Shown: piece by piece, positions 1 to 9,773 of the stretch
How positions within the stretch are numbered: position 1 is the stretch's first letter
Layout of the letters: each line of letters begins with the position of its first letter
NCBI RefSeq assembly: GCF_000708205.1
Contig: NW_014575555.1
Coordinates: 243,188-307,187, forward strand
From: Mixia osmundae IAM 14324
Taxonomy: Eukaryota; Basidiomycota; Mixiomycetes; Mixiales; Mixiaceae
Direction of reading: 5' to 3'
Length of the DNA: 64,000 bases
Notes under the pieces: generated by a model
Told to the model about the DNA's origin: nothing
Databases searched by the model: none
What the model saw: only the letters and a program-made list of their open reading frames with translations
Made by a program: the position numbers and the translations under genes

Positions 1-609
1 GCGAGCGCGTCGTCTCATCAAACGTGAGTTGCGTGGGTCCTGACGGGATGCGCTCATGACATTGAAGAGAGCGAGACTCCATCGGCGTGGCTTCGTTGCC
101 CGCGTTGGAAAGCGCGTTGACTCGCACCTCATCAGCAGTGCGCCTGATGAGACCTGTATGTAATCTGACGTGCTTGCCATCTTGCTTTCGCCGCGCCAGC
201 TCGAGAGAGGTCGAGCCGCTTCGTGATGACCTCGCCGTGTTCGCAGACTGTGCGGGGTATGCGCGAAGTCTGACGACGATGGTCACTATCGAGACTGTCA
301 CGATGGAGCCCAGGACGAGCTGTATGAAGAGAATCCCCTGCGAATTGCCTTCAGCCCGAGAGTTGGCTGATTTCCCGTCCGACTGACTTGTTGTGCTCGC
401 GTCATGTTGGCGAAGAGGACAGACTGCAGTCCAGTCATAGTCATGGCGGCATAGCACATGTACAGGCAGTCGATGAAGGCGATATTCGGTTCGACATTGA
501 TCGCATAAAATATACCGCTGAGAATGAGCGGTAGAGTGATAAAGACAACAAGGTGGATTCTGAAGAAGTTGAAATGGTCCGACCAGTGTCGACCTGCCTG
601 TATGACCAT
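1..609 (-). CDS. TRK-type potassium transporter, N-terminal part (cut by left edge)
   Basis: N-terminal part of a TRK/HKT-family plasma-membrane K+ transporter. Exons are 609-388 and 337-1 (continuing beyond the window), joined by a 50-nt intron with donor GTCAGT and acceptor CGCAG, phase 0. The start at 609 gives the usual fungal Trk opening, a short basic segment ending HFNFFRIHLVVF, followed by a first membrane helix. Next comes a P-loop-like stretch (FIDCLYMCYAAMTMTGL) close to the fungal Trk pore region, where a Gly-bearing filter follows the pore helix. Exon 2 opens with a second hydrophobic helix (GILFIQLVLGSIVTVSIV) and runs into the long hydrophilic loop typical of fungal Trk. Family assignment rests on topology and pore motif. 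The other pore repeats lie outside the window. It diverges from the secreted-protein gene at 785 across 175 bp. Confidence 0.8.
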
Positions 610-784
610 ACCGCCTGCCCAGACGGGCGGCGTAAAGCTGGTCGCTAATGCCAGCGAGGCTCGCGAACTTTTGGAGTCAAAGTCATCGATGACGCGACGA
701 CATCGATGGCACTGCCGCAGGTTGCCTCCCCTCTCTACCAGGCGGTCCCGCGAATCTTGCATCCGCATTCATCACCAGCCAAAC

Positions 785-1391
785 ATGTACACAATGATGC
801 TCGTCCTCGCGATACTCATCGGTCTCCTCAGTATTGTCAAAGCAGCAGCTCACAATGCGGTCCATCAGCTCGTCCAGCGTGAACCTGTCTCCTATTGCGG
901 CTACCAAATCAAGCTTGCGGGTGCTCCATTCGTCTCTGGCTTTGCTGTTGCTCAGGACTCGAGCTCCAAGGTAGCACACGCGGCACGAGTGATGAGCGAA
1001 CTAATGACAAAGCCAGCTGTTTGCTATCGTCAACATCGGCGATGGCGGTCAGGTTGGTATATCACCTATAGGCGTGATTGCTAGCGATGGCTCATTGTAC
1101 ACGGAAATGTCGTGTAAGCGATCACAAGCTGCTTTACAACCGCTGACGCTCGTCGTAGTCATTGGCTCAGATTTCACGGTCACGATCCATCTTTGGGCTA
1201 AGCCAGATGGCACCGTGTCCAGTTTCAGAATGAGTCAGGCAAAGATTCGCGGACAGAATCCGGACATGAATGATGCAAGTCCAGTCAGTCAGCGCCGTAC
1301 CTCTGACTAAGATGTACTCGATCGACAGCTCGATAATTACGGCCTCGCGTGCAACGGCATCAATATCGGCAAATGGCAGCCAACACAGTAG
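785..1391 (+). CDS. Small secreted protein, 171 aa, three exons
   Basis: Assembled by hand: exons 785-970, 1017-1283 and 1329-1391, giving 171 residues. Introns are 46 nt (GTAGCA...GCCAG) and 45 nt (GTCAGT...CGACAG, with CTGAC), both phase 0. The protein opens with MYTMMLVLAILIGLLSIVKA, a convincing signal peptide. The mature part continues smoothly across both joins, with three cysteines (in SYCGY, MSCKR and LACNG) and an end rich in Gly and Asn. I recognise no family. A secreted or cell-surface protein of effector-like size is plausible, but function is unknown. Competing minus-strand readings of the region were broken by stops and needed more splices. It ends 55 bp from the convergent F-box gene. 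An alternative start is the Met at 794. Confidence 0.6.
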
Positions 1392-1446
1392 TCATTGCAT
1401 GCTCGAGGCCATGAGATTCTGTCAGGATGTCACCATGATGCACGTG

Positions 1447-3437
1447 CTAACGTAGGATCGAGTGTCTCTCGCAATTCTCTGGCAGCTTGAGCTCGCGCCT
1501 TGTGGCAAAGTCGGCTCGGCAGCAAAAGCCGCACATCTTGGCAATGCACTCGGTTTGGTTCCTGTCAAGCCATTCAGGACGATAATGCAGGAGTCAGGGA
1601 CAGGCGCACACTCTCGTGCAAGCTGTATTGGCACACTGGCGGGGATTATCGAAAGCAAGCTGATCCAAGCGTGTCCATCTGGCCGTCAGAGCCTCCGCTT
1701 GGTTTTGAGTGATGCATAGACCGAGTGGTATACCAGGCGATCCGTCTTGGAAGGCCCGATAAAGACGCTCTCGCCAGATTTCGCATCGATGAGCACCCAC
1801 GAATGCCAGCAAGCACGGTCTGATGCTGCGCAGGTCGACTGTCCATGACGAGCGCTGCACATCGGAACCTTCGAATTCTTGTCGAACCGGATGTTCTGTG
1901 GCCCCGTAATCTACCAGTCTTGTATTGATGATCCAGACCGCTGCCTGCTGGTAGTGTAGCCATCGTATGAATGCATGCGCAAGCGTTTCTGCATCAGCGC
2001 GGTGCATGCCGCCCGCAGCAACTAGCCAGGGATCTTGTCTGATGATATCGATTGGCCAGGAATCGTCGAGATGCTCGTCCAGATGCTGCGGCGGGCGGCC
2101 AGTGTCGTCTTTTGTCTGCACGAGAGCTACGCGACAGTGTATACGCCAGAAAGACTCTGGACACTGCGCTACCCATCGCTTACTCGCCGGGTCAGTCTCG
2201 TAGAGCGTCTTCGTGATGCTCTTGAGCCGTGTAGCACGCTCCATGAAGTCACGCCAGCGTTTATCAACAACTACGGCCAAGTCATCAGTGCAGCCACGAA
2301 ACGACAAGAGAGCCGTACCTTGCATAGCTTCCTCGACAGCCCGCGTATGACTCTCATCGAGAGACTCTTTGCTCAGAATGAGCTTGCGAGCCATCTCGAG
2401 CACGAAAAAATCCAGTCGGTGCGGCCATTTGAGGAGCGGTGTTTCCGCTGTTGGCCAGATTCGGACAAAGGGAGCATACGATCCGTCGTTTGTAGTCGAG
2501 AAGAGTTGTCTGGCGCGAGCTGAATCTTCGCCTTGCCTTTGGTCAAAGACAGCAGTCTGTCGATAGAGACTAGGTCGGACCTGCATAATCGTATGAGCTC
2601 CGCTTCCGGCGGAGGATCTGGACAAACCTGGTAAGGCTCGATCTGGTCCAAGAGATGCTCATAAGGTGCGAGCACTGCCATTGCTTCCGCGCGCGTCAAT
2701 GTTTTTGCATAGACGCAGCCTGCGCATTGCCACATGAAGGAAGGACGAGTGAGTTCGACAGCGGGTAGCCTTTCCTCCGGTACACGCCACTTCTGGCAAT
2801 TTTCGCACGTCATAGCGACTGCGCGTATGGCTTTGAAGCGCGATGTCGCAGCTTTTGAGCAGTGCTCAAGCCAGGTGTCTGGCCGACCATATCGAGCCAA
2901 TGCGAGCACTTCTGAGGCATCTTTAAGGTATAGGTCCCAGATAAAGTTGTCCCCATAGATGCCTCTGCGGAAAGCGCGACAGGTCGCTTCGAGGTTGATG
3001 ACGGCGTGCAAGGACGTCGGCATCGCGACTGTGGTGGATTCGTGTCGTTCGTCCGAAAGATCGAGCCGCTCGTCGTAGCTGTCGCGCAGGCAGCGGAGGA
3101 TGCGCCGTATCAATTCCGGCGGGAGACGATTAGCATTGCCGCCGCTATCTGATGGCCAGAAATTATCAAGTTGCTCGACGTGGGCAGTCAGTCGCGCGAT
3201 CAGGTCATCGCCGCTGTCGTCGTACGCGACAGCCAGCTTGTACCGGCGGCATTGAGCTTGTAGGGCTTCCCATGGCCAGAGTGAGAGCTCGTGGATGTTC
3301 CAGCATGACAACTGATGAACAATATCCTGTGTCGGTAGTTCGGCGGTGAAGAGTAGCTTGCGAGGACGTCTGATGTGAGCTGGCACTATGTCCCATGTCG
3401 AGCGAGTAGCAGGCCATGTCGCGCGCCGCTTGGGCAT
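1447..3437 (-). CDS. F-box protein with SAP-like N-terminus and C-terminal Cys-rich motif
   Basis: Likely substrate adaptor of an SCF ubiquitin ligase. Exons 3437-2628, 2580-1610 and 1561-1447 give 631 residues; an in-frame upstream Met at 3524 would add 29. A SAP-like segment (WPWEALQAQCRRYKLA ... LIARLTAHV) at about residues 50-85 precedes an F-box (RLPPELIRRILRCL) near residue 100. The middle part holds a CxxC pair (CENCQKW) and a second one (CAGCVYA). Intron 1 is 47 nt (GTTTGT...TGCAG). Intron 2 is 48 nt (GTGCGC...GACAG) and restores a terminal motif, CANTAC...ECIAKMCGFCCR, spaced like a small zinc-binding knuckle. Retaining intron 2 would end the protein just before this motif. The SAP, F-box and Cys-motif readings are by eye; the substrate is unknown. 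Confidence 0.75.
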
Positions 3438-4004
3438 ATCGATTGAATGCCTCCACTCTGAGACTGTAGAAAGTGATACACATCCGTTTGACTGTGTCCT
3501 GTCAGGCTGGCGAGTCAGCGTCAATGCATCGTCCGTGCGGGTTTGTCAAATGATTTGACGCGTTGCCGTCGTGCCTCGCAGTCCACGCTCGCAGACGTTG
3601 CGGACCCAGCAGACTCCGACGCGGAGTAACGATGTCTGATGCTGTGCATGTCTCTTGCGAGGATCTACAAGATTGACTGCTGACAATTTGATGCTATGCT
3701 CAAATAAAGTCAAGTGTCACATCTTACAAGCATGCATATTCGAGACGACCCGATGTCTCAAGAAGACAGTCTTAATGCTTACATGCAGACATTGCTCCTC
3801 AGATCACTGCGATCGGTGCGAAAAGAAAGTGAGTGTGCGCATGTGCGCTTCGCCTTTGCGCTAGCGAGTCTGAGGACAGACGTGGTCAGGTGCTGACGGC
3901 GATCGCGGGCGCGGATGCCGCTCGGAGGGAGTCAAGTCGAGTCGAGTCGAGTCGAGTATCGAGCCGCGAGCTTCATCCGACAAGCTTGTGCGCCTCCAAG
4001 TGAC

Positions 4005-4870
4005 GGTCACGAGCGACATGACAGATCACCGGTCGTTGGCAAACACGCGCAAGCTGCTCTTCCCTCGCGCTCGGCCTCCATCACAGGAAGCTTGCAAGGC
4101 TTCCTCCGGGCTCAAGACCTCATTGGGCTTTGCAAGCTGAAGAGGCGGTTGTTGTCTTCTTGTCGATCACGAACATGCATACGGCAAGCGAGTCGGCCTC
4201 CGCGTGACAGCCAATAGCATCGTGGCAGGTCACGAGTCGTTGGCAAAGTCGAACTCGCAGGCTGCATCACCTCGGACGGGGTGCCCCGTTCCTAGATCAG
4301 GTTGCAAATCTTGGCCTTCAAGGTCCGTCGGTCCTCAGGTCTAGCAGAGATCTGATCGTGATTGTCGTCTTCTTGGCGACCGCATTCTATTCCACGACGA
4401 GTAAGAGCGCCTCCACGCGATTGCGGTGAGCTCCATCGCAGTTCCACCCCGTCACGGGCTATAGACCTCTCGCTCGCTGCTTGTCACTCTAGACGTGAAG
4501 ATGGATCACCCCATGGCGGACCGGCTTGCCAGACCGGTCTAGGGCCTCACGTCATCGTCGAGCAAGGCAGGGAGTCTGAATGCGGCTGTCGTCTTCTTGC
4601 CGAGCCTGATCTTCCATCATAGACGATGGGGGTGTCTCCCAGGGACGGCTGCAAGCATCGCAGGCGGTCACCAAGTCATCGGCGAGCGCCTCATTCGCTG
4701 CATCAGCCTCGAGCGGAGTTGTTCCCGTCCTCGACGGATAGCGAATCACGTCTCTGAGCTCCGCCTTCGTAGACGTCTCTGCAAGATATCCGAATGGCCA
4801 TGTCGAGCTGCCAAAGTGCGATCTTGGGTCGAAGCGAGTCGAGCCGAGCGTTGGCTTGATCGCATATAAT
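4005..4870. repeat. Degenerate tandem repeat, unit about 203-224 bp, about four copies
   Basis: Landmark words recur with near-regular spacing. The word GTCTTCTTG occurs at 4154, 4367 and 4591, spaced 213 and 224. A second landmark (AGTCGTTGGCAAA-like) occurs near 4032 and 4235 and as AGTCATCGGCGAG at about 4674, roughly two units further on. The stretches starting near 4228 and near 4668 align over about 70 bases with roughly 70% identity. On the minus strand three copies encode a shared RQED(D/N) peptide, but the frames are broken by stops. This could be a decayed coding repeat or a non-coding satellite. Confidence 0.6.
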
Positions 4871-4872
4871 AA
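4863..4872 (+). promoter_or_regulatory. TATA-like element upstream of NOP12
   Basis: CATATAATAA lies about 90 bp upstream of the NOP12 start codon at 4961, a normal distance for a fungal TATA box. It is the only A/T-rich box in this upstream stretch. Confidence 0.45.
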
Positions 4873-4960
4873 GGCGCCCTTGATTCACAAACTTGAATAA
4901 CGCGCAGAGGCCAGCGTAAGTTACGGATTCCTGGCAATCTGCAACAAGCATTCTCGTCAG

Positions 4961-6756
4961 ATGGCGGACACTGCCAGACCAGCAAAGAAGTCAAAGGGCA
5001 AGCAGAAAGCAGAAGAAGCGTCGGCCCATGACTTGTCAAGCTTCCTGCTCAAAAGCACAGAAGTCGCGCTGGACAGCGACTTGAACAGTCTTTTCAGCTC
5101 CTCAAAGCCTCTCGTGCGCCCTGCTCCTTGTCGTCATGCTCGCACTTATGCCGAGTGATGTGCAGGTGTCCATCAAGCGTTCGAATGAGACGGATGCAGA
5201 TTCACCGGAAGCCAGAGCACGGCGTGCAGCGGAAAAAATCAAGCGTCAAGCTGCTTCCGTAGCCGCAAGAAGCTCTCGAACTCCCAAGCTCACCCCAACT
5301 GCGTCAGCATTGGCGCCAACGCAGTCAAGCAATGCGAAGAGACGAAGAAGCACGCCATCCGAGGCGGAAGAATCGGCAGAGGAACAATCTGACAGCGACT
5401 CAGCGCCGCCTATCCATGTCAGCCTTTTGCCGGGCGGCGAGGAGAGGCAAAGCAAGCCTCGCAAGGCAAAGAAGGCCAAGTTGACGGATGAAGATATTTC
5501 GGAGCGCAACGCTCGCACCGTCTTCATTGGCAATGTCGTCCTTGCCGCCGCGTCAAGTAAAAGCACGAGCAAGGCGCTCGTGCGGCATCTGTTTTCGACT
5601 TTGCCTGAACAAGTCCAGGCTGTCGCCCGTTGCGAGTCGATACGATATCGTTCGCTACCTCTTGCTGCCCCTGTCACCCAGCCAAAGTCTTCCCAGTCAC
5701 ACGCAAAAGCGCGAGCAGAGCAATGGAAGCAACACGCCAACGGTGCCTCCCAAGAACCGGCGCAAGAGTACCTCACACCAGCACAGCAGCGCAAAGTAGC
5801 CTTCATCAAGCACGAACTGCATCCGTCTGGGCAAAATTGCAATGCCTATGCTGTGCTGCAGCTCACGAGCCCAGCTGCTGACCTCGAGACTTCGGCAGAT
5901 CTGGCAACATTGCTCGCTACCTCGGCGAATGCTACAGTATTCGAAGAGCGTACTCTGCGTGTCGATCTCGTCAAGAGCGCCAGCGATGCAGCCAGTAGCC
6001 CAGGCAAGACCGATTCGCACAGCGCCGATCATCTACGGCGGACCTGCTATGTAGGCAACCTCGATTTTGCCCAGGACGAGGAAGGCATCCGGAAGGTCTT
6101 TGAAGACCTGCTCAGGGCTGAGAGAGGTGCCCCTCCTGCTGGCAAGCCTTACGTCGAAAGCGTCAGAGTTGTCAGAGATCGCGATACGGGCCTCGGCAAA
6201 GGATTCGCTTACGTGCTCCTTCACGTGCGCCTTTGCCCATATCTTCGGGACTGAGCTGATCAGCCTGCAGGACGAGGATTGCGTGGACGAGATGTTTGCG
6301 ATTGAAGCAAGCAAAGTCAAAGTATCGAAGCGAAAAGTCCGCTTGGAAAGGTGCAAGACGTCGGCCGCGCTCAAATCAATCAAGGTCAAGAAAGAAGCTG
6401 CTGCTGGATCTCTTCAAGGTTCGAAAGCCGCCGTCGATAAGCGAGATCCCAAACGCGACAGGACGCACAAGACCCATCCCTTGCCCAAAGTCCGCGTGAA
6501 TCAAGACATCGGCGAGAAGATCAAGGATCTCTCGAAAGAGGAGCGTAAAGAGTACAAAGCCAACGACGAGTCACGCCTCGCCCGGCGACTCGAGAAGAAG
6601 CGCGCAAAGGCAGCGCTGTTGAAAGCAGACTCTCGCTCGAAGCAAAAGGAAAAGCTGCGCACAAAGCGAGACTCTGGCAAGCCCAAGATGTCGAGCAAGA
6701 AATCTCGCGTCCGAAGTGATGCTCAAGAGTCACGCAAGACCCAGAAAAAGGTGTAA
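4961..6756 (+). CDS. NOP12: Nucleolar RNA-binding protein NOP12-like (two RRMs)
   Basis: Probable pre-60S ribosome-assembly factor acting in the nucleolus. Exons 4961-5113, 5166-6224 and 6271-6756 give 565 residues. The introns are 52 and 46 nt, both with GTGCGC donors, phase 0. A lysine-rich N-terminus and acidic/serine stretch come first. An RRM follows with RNP2-like ARTVFIGNVVL near residue 167, then a second RRM with RRTCYVGNLDF near residue 341 and RNP1-like GKGFAYVLL spanning the last splice. The C-terminal 130 residues are a very basic Lys/Arg tail. Order, spacing and basic tail match the Nop12/RBM34 family. Family role in 5.8S/25S rRNA maturation is established knowledge; assignment here is by architecture. 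Its stop codon is 2 bp from that of the convergent F-box gene. Confidence 0.85.
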
Positions 6757-6758
6757 CA

Positions 6759-8126
6759 TCATTGTGCATATTTTGGCAGAAAGACGCGCGTCTGGTCTGC
6801 TAGGAATGCTTCGACGCCAGCATGCCATCTCACGTCGACTTCCCACAATCTGCGTTGACCAAGCTCTGCCCAGATAAAGGAAGCAGGCATGGTCCGGCTG
6901 TACGGAAAACACGCATCTTGCTGCAAACCCAAGCGAATAGTGATGCTCCGAGCGACAGTGACCTGGAAGAGCGCATGTAGGTCTTCGACACAGAGCATGC
7001 TAGCGCTCCAGAGGGACAGCCTTCTGAGCGCCGGCCATGTCCCTGCGAGTAGCGCTCCAGTAAGATGGCGGATCTCGGACTGCGCTCTGTGTTCTTGTAT
7101 ATGGAGTTCTGTCAAATGTGGGAAATCCCAGCGCATTGCGCGATGAAGGTGGCTCAGCAGTGTGCTGACCCGCTGAATGCTGTGCATGACACGATTGTGA
7201 CCTTGCAGTGGTTGCAGTGAATGCCACGAGTAAAAGTCTATACTCTTCAGCGTTGGAAGATGGGACAATAGGATCGAAGGGCCAGCGGTGTAGTCAGTAA
7301 GGGCTGCTCTTGCCACGATGGCTTCCAATCGAGCCTGCTGATGTGGCGCATCGCCCGCTCTGGGCAAATACTCTGTTCGCAAGAGGTCGATCTTGCGCAG
7401 CTCGGTCAGAGAACCCAAAGCGCGTCTGATCTCTTCGCATATTGCAGCACGCGGCGGAAGGTCGGGGTAAGGCGCCTGCTCAAGGCCAAATGTCTCTATC
7501 GCCTTGCAATGATGGAGCCATTTGAGCAGCGATCGAGCAGGACTGCCTCGAGGTTGCTCTTCCAGAGCAATCTCGTCTTGCTCTTCCACAACGATAAGGC
7601 CACCGTCGAGATTGCCAATCTTGAGTTCCTTGAGACTGTCTGTCCAGACTGGCAGATCGATCGGATCTGAGAACATCGCGTGTGCTGCCAACCAGCCCCG
7701 AGGGTCGAAGCGAACACTTTCGAGTAGAGGCACACTGCGTAATATTGATGCTACGATCTGACTTTGATCATCCATATTCGCCGGTTCGTCTTCATCGGGT
7801 GGGTCAAGCTGACAGACAACATTGACCTGTCGGACTGACCGTCTGATACGCTCATCTAGCGCAAGGAAAGCGACTCTGTCAGTCTCGCTGACGCCGCCCT
7901 TGATGGCAACTTGCTGCACGACGAACATGAGTTTGCGCCGATTGACGGTCATACTGTAACTCACTCGGAACAGGAAAGGGATCGTAATGTCGCGAAGCCA
8001 GCGAGATACTGAGGACAATGGACGGAGCGAGGTATGGTCACACAGTCTCTTGGGGTCCCGTATCTGCAGAACATGCTCGATGACTTTGCCGATGAGCTCA
8101 GGCGGCAGTGCGAGCAGCATATGCAC
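6759..8126 (-). CDS. F-box/leucine-rich-repeat-like protein
   Basis: Single-exon, 455 residues. An F-box-like segment begins almost at the start (LALPPELIGKVIEHVL, then a tryptophan in SSVSRWLRDI), as in many basidiomycete F-box proteins. The remainder has irregular leucine-rich segments (for example SLKELKIGNLDG, LPTLKSIDFYS, LTELHIQEH, ALRRLSLWS) consistent with a degenerate LRR substrate-recognition region. It probably acts as an SCF adaptor; the target is unknown. The stop codon occupies 6759-6761, only two bases from the NOP12 stop, so the two 3' UTRs must overlap. Confidence 0.75.
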   Translation of the reverse strand: MHMLLALPPELIGKVIEHVLQIRDPKRLCDHTSLRPLSSVSRWLRDITIPFLFRVSYSMTVNRRKLMFVVQQVAIKGGVSETDRVAFLALDERIRRSVRQVNVVCQLDPPDEDEPANMDDQSQIVASILRSVPLLESVRFDPRGWLAAHAMFSDPIDLPVWTDSLKELKIGNLDGGLIVVEEQDEIALEEQPRGSPARSLLKWLHHCKAIETFGLEQAPYPDLPPRAAICEEIRRALGSLTELRKIDLLRTEYLPRAGDAPHQQARLEAIVARAALTDYTAGPSILLSHLPTLKSIDFYSWHSLQPLQGHNRVMHSIQRVSTLLSHLHRAMRWDFPHLTELHIQEHRAQSEIRHLTGALLAGTWPALRRLSLWSASMLCVEDLHALFQVTVARSITIRLGLQQDACFPYSRTMPASFIWAELGQRRLWEVDVRWHAGVEAFLADQTRVFLPKYAQ

Positions 8127-8272
8127 GTGTAATGTTCAGAAAAGTCACAGGCCGCGAGATGCATCGACGACGCGATGACGCGAGACGCGAGGGGTGGGAG
8201 GAGTAGACGACGGCAGCGCATTGGAGTCCCAGTTCTACAATACACGTAGCAACAATGATTCCAACGGCCAAG

Positions 8273-9448
8273 CTAGGCAGTATTGATCTCTTCCATTTTG
8301 GGTTGAGATCTATCGAAGCTGCTCTGCGAGCTTGTACTGTTGATCGTATCCGAGGCACCCGGCGTCGTCCCGGGCTCCTTTGGCAAAGTGAAGACAGGAT
8401 GCGAGACGGCAAGGACGGTCATACAGAGCACCATCATGGCTGCATCGAGGCCGAGGAAGTACCGTTCCCGCGTGATGAGATAGCCATTCCAGCCTGTCAA
8501 TATCGGGTCAGACTGGTATTGATATGATGTTGATGTTGTCAAAGCTCACCTTGTGCGAGCTCGATGGTCCGGTAAATGCCACGTATGATGATGAGCAAGG
8601 AAGCAAGACCGACACCGCTGCCCAAGTAGGCAATTTTCCGTGGCAGCTTGTGGTCGCGAGTGTATTTGTAGAAGAATTCCGCGTATAGGCCGGAGAAGAT
8701 GACCATGCAGACTAGCTGAAAGGCGATACCGGCCAGGAAGATGTGCGTGCCCGTAGTTTGCGTAGAGATTGAATTTGCGCCAGACGTGATGCCGCCGCCG
8801 GCAGCTTGCATGACGAGCGAGATAATGTCAGTCGTGACGAAGAACCAGGTCAGCCGCCTGGGCGAGAAGCGTGAGTGCGTGTCTCCGAATTGGGATAGAT
8901 GAGCGACGATGATGACAAGTGTAGCGTAGCATGCCGCACTGAAGAAGACAGGCCTGCTCACGGGATCAGTCTGAGAAAGATCACGTGCAAAGGGACACGC
9001 ACGCGATAGTGAGACAGACAATCTGAACGAGAAAGTAGTTCGAGGCGTTGACGCTCGCAGTATTGTCAGTGCCCGACAGCGCACGGCCGACCCATCCGAT
9101 GAGTTCGGTTATACCGCCAACGCCGACGACAAAGAGCCACCAGCGTCGCGACTTGGCAGCGAGCCCAAAGTGAAGAACAGTCAGGAGACCGAAGATGACG
9201 GCAAAGACGACGCCGGTCGCGAGTGCAGGATTGTAACCATACTGTGCATAGTAGGCAATCGAGCCGTCGTTATTAAACTGGTAGCATTTGCCAGTGGCAG
9301 AATGGTAGATCGGCGCGCCATCCAGATAGTCCGAGGGTATCAGACTCGTATCGGTACAGCCGGTCAGATCAGGCCAGAAGGTGACATTGGCGAGTGTCAG
9401 ACCCGGATTGTGGGCAAGAATGCGATTGACGTATGTATCGCTGCTCAT
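8273..9448 (-). CDS. RTA1-family seven-helix membrane protein
   Basis: Member of the fungal RTA1/RTM1/RSB1 family, linked in yeast to lipid translocation and resistance to membrane-active toxins. Exons 9448-9003, 8953-8550 and 8493-8273 give 356 residues. Introns are 49 nt (GTGCGT donor) and 56 nt (GTGAGC donor). An extracellular N-terminus with cysteines is followed by about seven hydrophobic helices. Family hallmarks include ELIGWVGRAL after helix 2, the helix VIIVAHLSQFGD, and FFVTTDIISLVMQAAGGG in the middle, then RGIYRTIELAQGWNG before the last helix. The C-tail is Ser/Thr rich. It is divergently arranged with the Zn2Cys6 regulator across 325 bp, which su ggests shared control. Substrate unknown. 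Confidence 0.88.
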
Positions 9449-9773
9449 CCTAACCTTCTGCTTGATCTATCTGCTCAACACCCCAGGGAGCCCGAGAAGC
9501 CACTCTTTATGTGTTTGCAACGTGCGGAAGCACTGCGCCGTCCTCGTCATGACCACACAGCACAAGGTTGCAACGACCAGTGACGGCGCGGAGCTGATAG
9601 AGCGGCCGCGCGCGAGTCTTACCTCCGTGGAATATTGATTATAATGAAAACGATGCCGATCACAGATTTATCGATCTGGTTGGTGAAGGGCAGGGCGGCA
9701 GGCGGCGGGGACACACAGACACGACACACAAGAACATGACCGGACGGAGCGGCTGACGTGTCCGCGAAGGGCT
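9449..9773. promoter_or_regulatory. Shared divergent promoter between RTA1-like gene and Zn2Cys6 regulator
   Basis: No gene fits in this 325-bp gap. It must contain both promoters. A TATA-like element (TTATAATG, 9639-9646) lies about 130 bp upstream of the regulator's start. A GCGGCCGCGCG stretch near 9602 could bind a Zn2Cys6 factor through its CGG-like half sites, but this is only suggestive. Confidence 0.4.

Larger units (their letters stand above)
3525..4960. other. Gene-poor stretch between F-box gene and NOP12
   Basis: No gene could be supported here on either strand. Open frames are short and do not join with plausible splice sites. The left part (3525-3910) should hold the promoter of the F-box gene. 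A (GTCGA)4 microsatellite lies near 3938-3958. Most of the rest is a degenerate tandem repeat (separate entry). A TATA-like element for NOP12 sits near the right end. Confidence 0.7.

Noticed and set aside
683-979. Minus-strand frame of 98 codons between the TRK and F-box genes
   Set aside because: It lies opposite the better-supported three-exon plus-strand gene (785-1391), lacks a real start codon and has no recognisable motif.
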